Below, one piece after another: positions 55,864-64,000 of a stretch of DNA of 64,000 bases. Source of the stretch: Pannonibacter phragmitetus_B (lineage in GTDB: Bacteria; Pseudomonadota; Alphaproteobacteria; Rhizobiales; Stappiaceae). Within the stretch, counting starts at the first letter, position 1. Each line of letters opens with the position of its first letter. Location: NCBI RefSeq assembly GCF_050510895.1, contig NZ_JBNINT010000001.1, positions 4,216,001 through 4,280,000 on the forward strand. Direction: 5' to 3'. The notes below the pieces were generated by a model. The model made no database searches, was not told the DNA's origin, and saw only the letters and a list, made by a program, of their open reading frames with translations. Position numbers and translations under genes: made by a program.

Positions 55864-56804
55864 ATGGATGCCAGCATCGAGGCTTTTCTGGAAATGATCG
55901 CCGCCGAGCGGGGGCTGCGCTCAACACGCTGGAAAGTTACCGGCGTGATCTGGAAGACTTCGCCGGATTTCTTGGGTCCACCGCGCCGCAGTCGGCGATG
56001 CAGGAGGATATCTCCGCCTATCTGGGCGATCTGGCGGGGCGCGGCTTTGCAGCATCCTCTCAGGCACGGCGTCTTTCGGCCCTGCGCCAGTATTTCAAGT
56101 TTCTTTATGCCGAAGGCATGCGAGGGGATGATCCGACACGCACGCAAGGTGCGCCGAAGCGCCGCCAATCCCTGCCAAAGGTTCTTTCCGAAGACGAGGT
56201 GGACCGGCTGATCGAGGCAGCGCGCAGCTCTGTTGATGGGGTGCAGGCCGGGGATGATGAGGATGCGCAGACCCTTGCCGGGCGGCGCCTCAGGGCGGCA
56301 CGGCTCTACACGCTTCTGGAAGTGCTCTATGCCACCGGCTTGCGCGTGTCCGAACTGGTGGCCCTGCCGGTGAAGGCGGCGCTGCGCGATGCCCGGCTCA
56401 TCGAGATCAAGGGCAAGGGCGGCAAGGAACGGCTTGTTCCACTGAGCTCAAGGGCGCAGGGGGCGATGAAGGACTATGTGGCCCTGCGCACAGCAGCGGG
56501 CGCCTTCACTGCCAGCCCCTGGCTTTTTCCATCCTATGGCGAGAGCGGCCATTTCACCCGCCAGGCCTTTGCCCGTGATCTGAAGGCGCTGGCTGCCGCC
56601 ATCGGCCTTGATGTGCAGAAGGTCTCGCCGCATGTGCTGCGCCATGCCTTTGCTTCGCACCTCCTGCAGAACGGGGCGGATCTGCGCGTCGTGCAACAGC
56701 TGCTGGGCCATGCGGATATTTCGACAACGCAGATCTACACCCATGTGCTTGACGAGCGCCTGCAGGCCCTCGTCGAAGCCCATCATCCGCTGGCGAAGCG
56801 GTAG
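55864..56804 (+). CDS. xerD: tyrosine recombinase XerD, frame-disrupted
   Basis: A ~313-residue site-specific recombinase that with XerC resolves chromosome dimers at dif. The catalytic set is complete: TGLRVSEL (Arg), KGKGGKER (Lys), HVLRHAFASHLL (His, Arg), LGHADISTTQIYTHV (His and Tyr nucleophile). The N-terminal SAM-like domain is split at a run of five G (55910-55914); one added G joins MIAAERG to AALNTLESYRRDLEDF. The start at 55864 is ten bases after GGAGG. Since xerD is a core gene, the break is most likely artefactual. Confidence 0.9.
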
Positions 56805-56814
56805 GGATTTGGGG

Positions 56815-57867
56815 TCACTTCGGCATCAAGGCCCAATAGTCGAAGTCCAGCACCACGTTGTCCGCATAGACGCCATCGGCCGTGGCATAGGGGAAGTCTG
56901 CGCAAGGGGTGTTTCTGGTGGCGACGAGCCGCAGGCGCAGCGCTCCAACGTCTTCCCTGCCTTCGATCGTTGCCGCATCGATCACTTCCGACCAGGCATA
57001 GACAGTATCGCCTGCAAACAGCGGAGCTACATGGCGGCCTGCATTGATGGCGGCGATGTGGAAGGCTGAGCCCAGCCCATTGAAGGAGAGGGCGCGCGCC
57101 AGGGAGATCACGTGGCCGCCGTAGATGAGCCGCTTGCCGAACCGGCCCTTGCCTTCCGTGTGCTGGTTGAAATGCACCTTGGCGGTGTTCTGGTAAAGCC
57201 GGGTGGCAATCTGATGCTCAGCCTCTTCCACCGTCATGCCGTCCACATGGTCGATGCGCTCGCCGGGCACATAGTCATCAAAGCGGAAGCGGCTGCCGGC
57301 CAGGTCGTTGTCCCATTTGGCCGTGTCGAGCAGAGGCACAGCATCGCCAAGAGCGTCCGGCGCGATGCTCTCCGGCAGGGTCGGGACGACAGGGGCCGGA
57401 GCGGGATTTCCAGGGTCGCGCTTGTTGACCATGACCCAGCGCACATAGTCCAGAACCTCTGTGCCATCAGACTTGTAGCCTGTAGAGCGCACATAGACGA
57501 CACCGGTCTTGCCGTTGGAATTTTCCTTGAGGCCGATTACTTCCGACACGGCGGACAGCGTGTCGCCGGGGTAGACCGGCGCAAGGAAGCGCCCGCCCGC
57601 ATAGCCGAGGTTTGCCACTGCATTGAGGGAAATGTCCGGCACCGTCTTGCCGAAGACGATGTGGAAAGTCAGCAGGTCGTCGATGGGGGCGGACGGGTAG
57701 CCCAGGTCCTGTGCAAAGGCATTTGAGCTTTGCACCGCAAAACGCGGGCCGTAGATGGCGGTGTAGAGCGCCACATCACCAGCAGTCACCGTGCGCGGGG
57801 TTGCATGGCGGATCACCTGACCGATCCGGAAGTCCTCAAAGAAATTGCCCGCGCTGGTCTTGCTCAC
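56815..57867 (-). CDS. mch: mesaconyl-CoA hydratase (MaoC family)
   Basis: A 350-residue double-hotdog MaoC dehydratase. It hydrates mesaconyl-C1-CoA to beta-methylmalyl-CoA in the ethylmalonyl-CoA pathway. The N-terminal FFEDFRIGQVIRHATPRTVT and ALYTAIYGPRFAVQSS motifs and the C-terminal YGGHVISLARALSFNG are characteristic of Mch. Length fits. ccr, the key enzyme of the same pathway, lies 2.6 kb downstream on the same strand. Confidence 0.88.
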   Translation of the reverse strand: MSKTSAGNFFEDFRIGQVIRHATPRTVTAGDVALYTAIYGPRFAVQSSNAFAQDLGYPSAPIDDLLTFHIVFGKTVPDISLNAVANLGYAGGRFLAPVYPGDTLSAVSEVIGLKENSNGKTGVVYVRSTGYKSDGTEVLDYVRWVMVNKRDPGNPAPAPVVPTLPESIAPDALGDAVPLLDTAKWDNDLAGSRFRFDDYVPGERIDHVDGMTVEEAEHQIATRLYQNTAKVHFNQHTEGKGRFGKRLIYGGHVISLARALSFNGLGSAFHIAAINAGRHVAPLFAGDTVYAWSEVIDAATIEGREDVGALRLRLVATRNTPCADFPYATADGVYADNVVLDFDYWALMPK

Positions 57868-58069
57868 GTCCTGCCTCCCAAATCATTGCATCTGCGGATG
57901 ATTAAGACCGCTGCCCGCCTCCGGGGCAAGGGGAACCTTGGTTGAAGGCCGGAAGAGGTGCCGGAGCGCCGGACGAAGGGCGCGGGGTTGGCGGCAGCGC
58001 GCCCTGCCTTTATAACCGCCTTCCGCGCCGCACATTGGGGCCTGCCGGATGGCAAGGAGCATGACTGAC

Positions 58070-58741
58070 ATGGCACACGAGTTTCCGCAGGACCTGATTG
58101 ATGGCTATGGCCGCTATCTCCAGAAGGGCTACGTCCGCTTCCGCGAGCAGCAGGAGCAGCTGGCGATCTATGGCCAGAAGCCCGAGGTTCTGGTCATTTC
58201 CTGCTGTGACAGCCGGGTGACGCCGGAAGGTGTCTTCCATGCCGGTCCCGGCGAGCTCTTCGTGGTGCGCAACGTCGCCAATCTGGTGCCGCCTTTCGAG
58301 CAGACCGAAGGCCAGCACGGCACCAGCGCCGCTCTGGAATATGCCGTGCGCGTGCTGAAGGTGCAGCATATCGTCATCATGGGCCATGCCAAGTGCGGTG
58401 GTGTGCAGGCGTTCCGGCAGAATGCAAATGCACCTCTGGCGACGGGCGAGTTCATCGGCCGCTGGATCAAGCTGCTGGAACCGGCTGCCATTGCCATGGC
58501 CTGCATGCCGGTCGACCGGCTGGATGATCCGCAGCTGGCGATGGAATATGCCGGTGTGCGTCAGTCTCTGAAGAACCTGCGCACCTTCCCCTTCGTCGAT
58601 CAGGCCTGCAACGAAGGCACTCTCAAGGTTCACGGCGCCTGGTTCGATATCGGCAGCGGCGAGCTGCGGGTGATGGACCCGGAGACAGAGCGGTTTGAAA
58701 CCTGCGCCGGCTACGAGATCATTGAACCCGCACAAGGCTGA
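58070..58741 (+). CDS. beta-class carbonic anhydrase
   Basis: A 223-residue zinc enzyme that interconverts CO2 and bicarbonate. The ligand motif CCDSRV (Cys, Asp-Arg dyad) and GHAKCGGV (His, Cys) are intact. The start at 58070 is ten bases after AAGGAG; ATGs at 58049 and 58061 are less well placed. It lies between mch and ccr; Ccr consumes CO2, so a supply role is plausible but unproven. Confidence 0.92.
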   Translation: MAHEFPQDLIDGYGRYLQKGYVRFREQQEQLAIYGQKPEVLVISCCDSRVTPEGVFHAGPGELFVVRNVANLVPPFEQTEGQHGTSAALEYAVRVLKVQHIVIMGHAKCGGVQAFRQNANAPLATGEFIGRWIKLLEPAAIAMACMPVDRLDDPQLAMEYAGVRQSLKNLRTFPFVDQACNEGTLKVHGAWFDIGSGELRVMDPETERFETCAGYEIIEPAQG

Positions 58742-58762
58742 GGCTGCGGACGGATAACGGGA

Positions 58763-58804
58763 AAGGGCAGGGGCGGGAAATCCGCCGCCTGCCCTTCTGT
58801 TTTC
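58763..58804. terminator. bidirectional terminator between the carbonic anhydrase and CAP genes
   Basis: AAGGGCAGG (58763-58771) pairs with CCTGCCCTT (58788-58796), with an inner GGCGG/CCGCC stem. A CTGTTTT tract follows. The flanking genes converge here. Confidence 0.85.
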
Positions 58805-58817
58805 CGCTGGCCTGGGA

Positions 58818-59363
58818 TCACCCTCTGGGTGAGACCAGAACGAGGCTCCAGAATACCTTGTACTTGGAGGAGGGGCTGTAGGCCGTGGCAATGCCCATCC
58901 GGGTCACGCGCTCATCCAGCATCACCTTGTTATGGGTCGGCGACTCGCGCCAGCCGGAGAAGGCCTCGGCGAGCGTCCGGTAACCGGCGCTGACGTTCTC
59001 TACGCCATAGGACTTGGTCTCGCCGATGGCATCCAGCCTGTTCTTCAGCTGGTTCTGCGGGGAGAGCGAGGCGCGGATATCATCGGCTGCGGCAATGACC
59101 CTTGCCTGCTGCTGGGCGAGGGAAATCAGGGCCGGGTCTGCCACAACGCGGCTGCGCCCGTTGTTTTCCCGGTACTGGGAGATCATCTGCTGGGCTGTCG
59201 CCTGATCGACAACTGCGTTTGCCCGTGCCAGATCCCTGTAGTAGGGCGGAACGTCAGCAGGTGTCCTGCTTTGGCATCCTGCCAGCAGCAGAGCGCCACC
59301 CAAAATCATGGACCCTGTCAGGATCTCGCGCCTGGAAGCGATTGCTTCCTCATCAAAGTGCAT
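58818..59363 (-). CDS. CAP/SCP-domain lipoprotein
   Basis: A 181-residue protein. MHFDEEAIASRREILTGSMI includes an RR pair near the signal and a lipobox LLAGC at about residue 29. A CAP (SCP/PR-1) domain follows with ENVSAGYRTLAEAFSGWRES and THNKVMLDE. Bacterial members are secreted or lipid-anchored and of unknown activity. It stands alone. Confidence 0.85.
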   Translation of the reverse strand: MHFDEEAIASRREILTGSMILGGALLLAGCQSRTPADVPPYYRDLARANAVVDQATAQQMISQYRENNGRSRVVADPALISLAQQQARVIAAADDIRASLSPQNQLKNRLDAIGETKSYGVENVSAGYRTLAEAFSGWRESPTHNKVMLDERVTRMGIATAYSPSSKYKVFWSLVLVSPRG

Positions 59364-59586
59364 GTCTTTGCCGCCTCTTGTCCGGTCGCCCCGCAACCCG
59401 CCGAATCGTATGTGCACATTAGGCCGGAAATCCGGCGCTGAGCGATAGACGGCGCGTGGAATTCCCAAGGCAAATGTATCCTGGGTTGCGATACTGTCAT
59501 TTTTTCCGATCCTTGCCGGGAATGGAGCCATATTCCGCTGGAAGGTTCCGGAAAATTAAGCAAATCATGTGTACTAAATTCGGCGA

Positions 59587-60450
59587 ATGCTGGCAGCAGA
59601 CAAAGACCGGCAGGTACATCCAGACTTTAGGCAATTGCGGGGCAGCTTCTTGGGATCTCCAGCTGAAGAACCAATAAAGGTGTTGGTTGCGGATGACAGT
59701 GCAACTGTGCGCAAATTTATTGAGCGTGCGTTGCAGTATTCAGGTTACGACGTCGCCATCACCGCAGCTGCCGATGGAAAGGAGGCGGTCGAGCTACTTA
59801 GCAAGAACGCATTCCAGATTGCCTTCCTTGACATCAACATGCCGCAGTTGAATGGCGTTGAAGTCATGGCAGCCATTCAGGTCATGGGATCCAAAACTTT
59901 CGCCGTTTCCATGTCTGACGGTCTTGATGAGGCGGCAGAGTCGAAACTCAAGAACTTCGGTGCCTATGACTTTCTGGCAAAGCCTTTCACCGCCGCACAG
60001 GTCAAGCATATCCTTGATGTCTTTCAGGCCATCAGCACGCCCTTTGACGTTCTGATCGTCGACGACTCGACCACGGTGCGCAAGATCGTGCGGAAGGTGC
60101 TTGAGCGGTCGATCTTCAAGCTGAACATCGTGGAAGCAGGGGACGGCGCGGCTGCCATCAAACTGGTCAGCGAAAAACCCTACCGGGTGATCTTCACCGA
60201 CTTCAACATGCCGAACATGACAGGTCTGGAACTGGCGGAGCGGTTGTCGACTGTGGCGCGCGGGTCTGATGTGATCCTGATGTCAACCGAATACAACGAC
60301 ACGCTGGATTCAGCTGCCGAGAAGGTGCAGGCCCGTGCTTTCCTGCGCAAGCCCTTCTATCCGGCCGACGTGGACAGCATCCTGCACCACCTCTTCGGCC
60401 TGCGTCATTCGCGCTTCTCCAAGCAGGTGCGCATGTTTGCCATGACGTGA
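59587..60450 (+). CDS. double-receiver response regulator
   Basis: A 287-residue protein with two CheY-like receiver domains and no output domain. REC1 spans ~30-145 (VLVADDSATVRKF; phospho-Asp in FLDINMP; KPF). REC2 spans ~155-275 (VLIVDDSTTVRKI; Asp in FTDFNMP; LMSTE; KPF). Both have complete phosphorylation sites. Such proteins act as phosphate sinks or adaptors in chemotaxis or stress networks. No kinase or output gene is adjacent. The start region is AT-rich with a plausible ATG at 59587. Confidence 0.85.
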   Translation: MLAADKDRQVHPDFRQLRGSFLGSPAEEPIKVLVADDSATVRKFIERALQYSGYDVAITAAADGKEAVELLSKNAFQIAFLDINMPQLNGVEVMAAIQVMGSKTFAVSMSDGLDEAAESKLKNFGAYDFLAKPFTAAQVKHILDVFQAISTPFDVLIVDDSTTVRKIVRKVLERSIFKLNIVEAGDGAAAIKLVSEKPYRVIFTDFNMPNMTGLELAERLSTVARGSDVILMSTEYNDTLDSAAEKVQARAFLRKPFYPADVDSILHHLFGLRHSRFSKQVRMFAMT

Positions 60451-60451
60451 T

Positions 60452-60475
60452 GCGGGCCGCCGGAAGGCCGCCCGC
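60452..60475. terminator. hairpin between the regulator and ccr
   Basis: GCGGGC pairs with GCCCGC, with an inner three-bp stem and a GGAA loop, two bases after the regulator stop. No T tract follows; it may terminate or protect both convergent transcripts. Confidence 0.5.
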
Positions 60476-60491
60476 TCACTGCTGACCACCT

Positions 60492-61810
60492 TCAGCGCTT
60501 GCCTGCCTCCAGCACATCTTCAAAGGTCCGCAGGCCCGGAACGGGCGAGTTGACCAGAACGGCCATGTTGCCCGGTGCATGCTGGTTCTTCCACATCTTG
60601 GTGTGGGCCTTGGGAATCTGGTCCCAGCCGAATACCTCCGACATGCACGGATCGATACGCCGGTCGATGACGAATTTGTTCGCTTCGGACGCCTGCTTCA
60701 GATGGGCAAAGTGCGAGCCTTGAATGCGCTTCTGCCGCATCCAGACGTAACGGGCATCGAAGGTGATGTTGAAGCCGGTCGTGCCCGCGCAGAACACCAC
60801 CATGCCGCCGCGCTTCACGACAAGGGCCGAGACCGGGAAAGTCTGCTCGCCGGGATGCTCGAACACCATGTCCACGTCATTGCCCTTGCCGGTGATGTCC
60901 CAGATGGCCTTGCCGAACTTGCGCGCTTCCTGCGTCCAGGTGTTGAACTCGGGTGAATTGACCTTGGGAAGCTGGCCCCAGCAGTTGAAATCCTTGCGGT
61001 TGATCACGCCCTTGGCGCCCAGCGACATGACATAGTCGCGCTTGTCCTCATCCGAGATGACGCCGATGGCATTGGCTCCGGCGGCCGCAGCCAGCTGCAC
61101 GCCGAAGACCCCAAGGCCACCGGAGGCGCCCCAGACGAGCACGTTCTGGCCGGGCCGCAGCTGATGCGGTGCATGGCCGAACAGCATGCGGTAGGCGGTC
61201 GCCAGCGTCAGCGTGTAGCAAGCCGCTTCTTCCCAGGTCAAATGCTTGGGGCGGGGCATCAGCTGCTGCGACTGGACGCGGGCGAACTGGGCAAAGGAGC
61301 CATCCGGCGTCTCGTAGCCCCAGATCCGCTGGGTGGGCGAGAACATCGGGTCGCCGCCGTTGCACTCCTCGTCGTCGCCGTCATCCTGGTTGCAATGGAT
61401 GACGACTTCATCGCCCACCTTCCAGCGCTTCACCTTGGAGCCAACGGCCCAGACAATGCCCGAGGCATCGGAACCTGCGATATGATAGGCGCTCTTGTGG
61501 CTGCCGAAGACGGAGATGGGCTCACCAAGCGCGGCCCAGATGCCGTTGTAGTTGACGCCAGCGGCCATGACGAGAACCAGAACCTCGTGGCTGTCGAGCG
61601 TCCAGGTCGGCACCACTTCCAGCTTCATGGCTTCTTCTGGCGGGCCGTGCCGGTCCTGCCGGATCGCCCAGGCATACATCTTCTCCGGCACATGGCCGAG
61701 CGGGGGATTTCGCCGATTTCGTAGAGGTCCTTCAAGGGCGCGTCCCCCTTCGTCAGATTGTCGTTTGCCTGCGATGCTGCCTGTGATCCTACCTGTGCCA
61801 CGGTCGCCAT
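60492..61810 (-). CDS. ccr: crotonyl-CoA carboxylase/reductase, frame-disrupted
   Basis: A ~439-residue NADPH-dependent enzyme that reductively carboxylates crotonyl-CoA to ethylmalonyl-CoA, the defining step of the ethylmalonyl-CoA pathway. Motifs: GVNYNGIWAALGEPISVFG, the nucleotide loop WGASGGLGVFGVQLA, HAPHQLRPGQNVLVW and FNITFDARYVWMRQKRIQGS. The frame breaks at five G (61702-61706), ~37 codons from the start; one added base joins YEIGEIP to PLGHVPEKMYAWAIRQDRHG. The ATG at 61810 has GGAGG nearby. As the key pathway gene it should be intact, so I read the break as artefact. Confidence 0.92.
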
Positions 61811-62040
61811 GGGTGTCCTCCTCCACTCCGGCAGTGAAACTGCCAGCCCCGGCTCCTGCACGCCTCCCTGCGGCGCGAGACTATTGCAGCGCAGCAGTGA
61901 TTGGGTGCAAAAGACCCGCTATCGCGCAACTATCCGTCTAAAATGACGTTTGATCTATACGACTATTGCTTAACTTGCGTTGCGGCAGTCTGTCCTGTTT
62001 TGCGGTGCACAGATGAAGTGCAGCGCCGGGGGAGGGCAGG

Positions 62041-63752
62041 TCAGGTGAGCGGGCGCGCTCCGGTCACCTTCTCCACGATGGCGCGGGCAATCTCACGCTC
62101 TCCCATGATGATCGTGCCGACACCAAGGCCGGTCAGATGGTCCACTTCCGCATCGAAATGGGCACGGGCGATGATCTCTATCTCCGGATTGGCGGCCTTG
62201 GCCTGCATGACGATCTGCCCCGCCTCGAAGGCGTTGGGAATGGCAATGATCAGCCGCCGTGCTTCGGCGATATTTGCTGCCTGCAACACATCCTGGCGGA
62301 CGCCATTGCCCACGATCACTTCGATGCCGGCCTCCTCCAGCGCGCTCAAGGATTTGTCTGCATCCTCGATCACCAGCAGGGGCTCGCCTGCGGCGTGCAA
62401 CTCCCGCCCGGCCAGGCCGCCGACCCGGCCAAAGCCGACGAGGACTGTGTGGCCGGTCTGGCTGGTCGCCTGCGTTACAGGGGCTTCACCTGTTTTTCCG
62501 AAGCTTGGGCCACCGGTGTGCCGGCGGCATCCTCATGTGCTTCCGCCTTGGGCTTCAGCCAGTCAATCGCGGCGAAGAACAGCGGATTAAGCAGGATCGA
62601 GAGAATCGCACCGGCAAGGATCAGATCGCGGCCCTGGTCCGGCAGAAGGTTCAGCTTGCCGCCAAGTTCAGCGAGAATGAACGAGAACTCACCGATCTGG
62701 GCCAGGCTTGCAGCAATGGTCAGCGCCGTCTCACGCGAATGGCCGAAGAGACGGACAATGAGAAAAGCTGCTGCAGACTTGCCGACGACGATGATGAAGA
62801 CGACTCCCAGGACTGGCAGCGGGTCACGGATGATGCTGGCTGGATCGAACAGCATGCCGACCGACACGAAGAAGAGCACGGCGAAAGCATCGCGCAGCGG
62901 CAGGGATTCCTCGGCAGCCCGGTGGCTGAGCTCGGATTCGCTCAGGATCATGCCGGCAAAGAAGGCTCCCAGCGCAAGCGACACACCGAAGAGCTTTGCC
63001 GCGCCGAAGGCAACTCCCAGAGCAATGGAGAGCACCGCAAGGCGGAACAGCTCGCGTGATCCGGTATGGGCAATGTAGTGCAGGACCCAGGGGATGATCC
63101 GCCGCCCGATGATCAGCATCAGCGCCACAAAGGCGGCGACCTTGACCAGCGTCAGCCCCAGGACGCCCCAGATGCCAAGGCCGAAACGGGCGGCGAGCGG
63201 GTCCGGAGCGATGGTGCTTTCCCCGCCGATGACGCTGGCAATTGCGGGCAGGATGACGAGTGCCAGCACCATGGCCAGATCTTCGACGATCAGCCAGCCG
63301 ACCGCGATGCGTCCCTGTTCGGTTGCAACGAGGCGGCGCTCCTGAAGTGCACGCAGCAGCACCACGGTGCTGGCAACAGACAGGGCAAGGCCAAAGACGA
63401 GCCCGGAGCGCAGCGGCCAGTCCATCATCCAGGTCAGGCCTGCGCCCATCAGCGTGGCGGCGAGAATCTGCACCAATGCGCCCGGTATGGCAATTGCCCG
63501 CACCGACAGAAGATCCTTCAGCGAGAAATGCAGGCCGACGCCGAACATCAGCAGGATGACGCCGATTTCCGCAAGTTCGGGGGCAAGGTTCTGGTCGGCG
63601 ACGAAGCCCGGTGTGTGTGGCCCCACCAGCACGCCCGCGATCAAGTAGCCCGCCAGCGGCGGCAGTTTGAAGCGGTTGGCGATTGCCCCCAGGATGAAAG
63701 CGATGCCAAGTCCGGCAACGATGGTGGCAATCAGCGGCGTGTCATGGGGCAT
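62041..63752 (-). CDS. ybaL: Kef-type potassium/proton antiporter (YbaL-like), frame-disrupted
   Basis: A ~570-residue monovalent-cation:proton antiporter (CPA2). It has ~12 membrane helices (GYLIAGVLVGPHTPGF; GLALSVASTVVLLRAL), a linker, then a TrkA-N regulatory domain (HTVLVGFGRVGGLAGREL; HAAGEPLLVIEDADKSL). The frame breaks at four G (62480-62483), giving a stop right after QVKPL; one added base continues VTQATSQTGHTVLVGFG into the TrkA-N half to 62041. Length equals YbaL of enterics. It may balance potassium or export electrophile-linked protons. Confidence 0.85.
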
Positions 63753-63809
63753 AGGGCTGTTATCCTTCTGGAACTTTATTTTTGATTGAGTTTGTCCGTG
63801 CGGTGCAAG

Positions 63810-63837
63810 TGCCCCGCCGGCAAAATACGGCGGGGCA
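63810..63837. terminator. hairpin between ybaL and secF
   Basis: TGCCCCGCCG (63810-63819) pairs with CGGCGGGGCA (63828-63837), loop of eight. It lies just after the secF stop (minus strand) and upstream of ybaL. A TTTTT at 63842-63846 follows on the plus strand, the wrong side for secF, so terminator activity for secF is uncertain. Confidence 0.55.
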
Positions 63838-63853
63838 TGCTGTTTTTATGCGT

Positions 63854-64000
63854 TCAGGCTTGCGCCGCCGGTTCGACAGGCAGTGCCCCTGCCTTTTTCT
63901 GGCGGCGTTTGCGCCAGTCGCCAAGGAACAGGAGGATCGGTGCGGCAATGAACACCGACGAGCTGGCCGCCACCACGATGCCGAACACCATCGGCACGGC
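63854..64000 (-). CDS. secF: protein translocase subunit SecF (3' end only)
   Basis: The last 48 codons of a gene continuing to the right. PMVFGIVVAASSSVFIAAPI is the final membrane helix of SecF (or SecDF), followed by a basic tail DWRKRRQKKAGALPVEPAAQ. SecF with SecD helps Sec export using proton motive force. Identification rests on this tail alone. Confidence 0.75.
   Translation of the reverse strand, partial: AVPMVFGIVVAASSSVFIAAPILLFLGDWRKRRQKKAGALPVEPAAQA

Noticed and set aside
1..64000. CRISPR array, prophage, transposon, integron or defence island
   Set aside because: No spaced repeats, transposase, phage structural gene or restriction gene is visible; the only integrase-like gene is the core xerD.

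Overview
The window is GC-rich chromosomal DNA of an alphaproteobacterium, most likely order Hyphomicrobiales (Rhizobiales) and possibly a Stappiaceae/Pannonibacter-type organism. The placement rests on gene content: cobS-cobT with a BolA and a J-domain neighbour, an aroK-aroB-CNNM block next to xerD, ethylmalonyl-CoA pathway genes (mch, ccr), a bdhA-patatin pair, and a DnaX that lacks most zinc cysteines. This is inference from family knowledge, since no search could be run. I see no prophage, insertion sequence, CRISPR array, conjugation or defence locus. Almost everything is core metabolism or information processing.

Layout. 1-6.6 kb: acyltransferase, MAPEG protein, a LysR/DMT-exporter divergent pair, a LysR/gcdH (glutaryl-CoA dehydrogenase) divergent pair, and an N-formylglutamate amidohydrolase. 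6.8-11.9 kb: serine-glyoxylate aminotransferase, SRP RNA, dnaX, an AraC regulator, a PEBP-like protein. 12-21.5 kb: bipA, a MarR/MFS operon with a palindromic operator, folP-folK, GH25 lysozyme lipoprotein, xthA, and a flippase plus CelD-like acyltransferase pair. 21.5-28.8 kb: acyl-CoA synthetase, tspO, tRNA-Ala, yggT-yggU, trm112, a LonN-domain protein, cnoX, a trans-editing deacylase and three tandem tRNA-Gly genes. 29-39.3 kb: a very large autotransporter, MipA/OmpV, pentapeptide protein, patatin-bdhA and a membrane protein. 39.4-48.5 kb: ispG, pdxY, DUF429, L,D-transpeptidase, accA, DUF3108, rpmB, yhhQ, phytase-like protein. 48.5-64 kb: cobT, cobS, J-domain protein, bolA, CNNM protein, aroB, aroK, xerD, mch, beta-carbonic anhydrase, CAP-domain lipoprotein, double-receiver regulator, ccr, ybaL and the 3' end of secF.

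The strongest unexplained signal is in the sequence itself. Twelve genes are broken by a net loss of one base. In eleven of them the break sits on a G or C run: eight at runs of five that should be six, three at runs of four that should be five. Reading all 64 kb by eye I found more than forty G/C runs of exactly five and none of six or longer, while T runs of six and seven are present. This looks like homopolymer truncation during sequencing or assembly, not a wave of pseudogenes. Affected genes: MAPEG, dnaX, CelD-like acyltransferase, autotransporter, pentapeptide protein, patatin, yhhQ, phytase-like protein, xerD, ccr, ybaL; the AraC gene has a -1 break of less certain position. I annotate each as one reconstructed gene.

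Functional links: ccr and mch belong to the ethylmalonyl-CoA pathway of acetyl-CoA assimilation and flank a carbonic anhydrase. gcdH, the acyl-CoA synthetase, accA and bdhA fit the same acyl-CoA/PHB-centred metabolism. cobS/cobT supply cobaltochelatase for B12, which the pathway's mutases require. I did not find a convincing new multi-gene system. The best candidates for follow-up are the flippase/acyltransferase pair, the large Gly-rich autotransporter, the orphan double-receiver protein and several strong palindromes listed in the findings.
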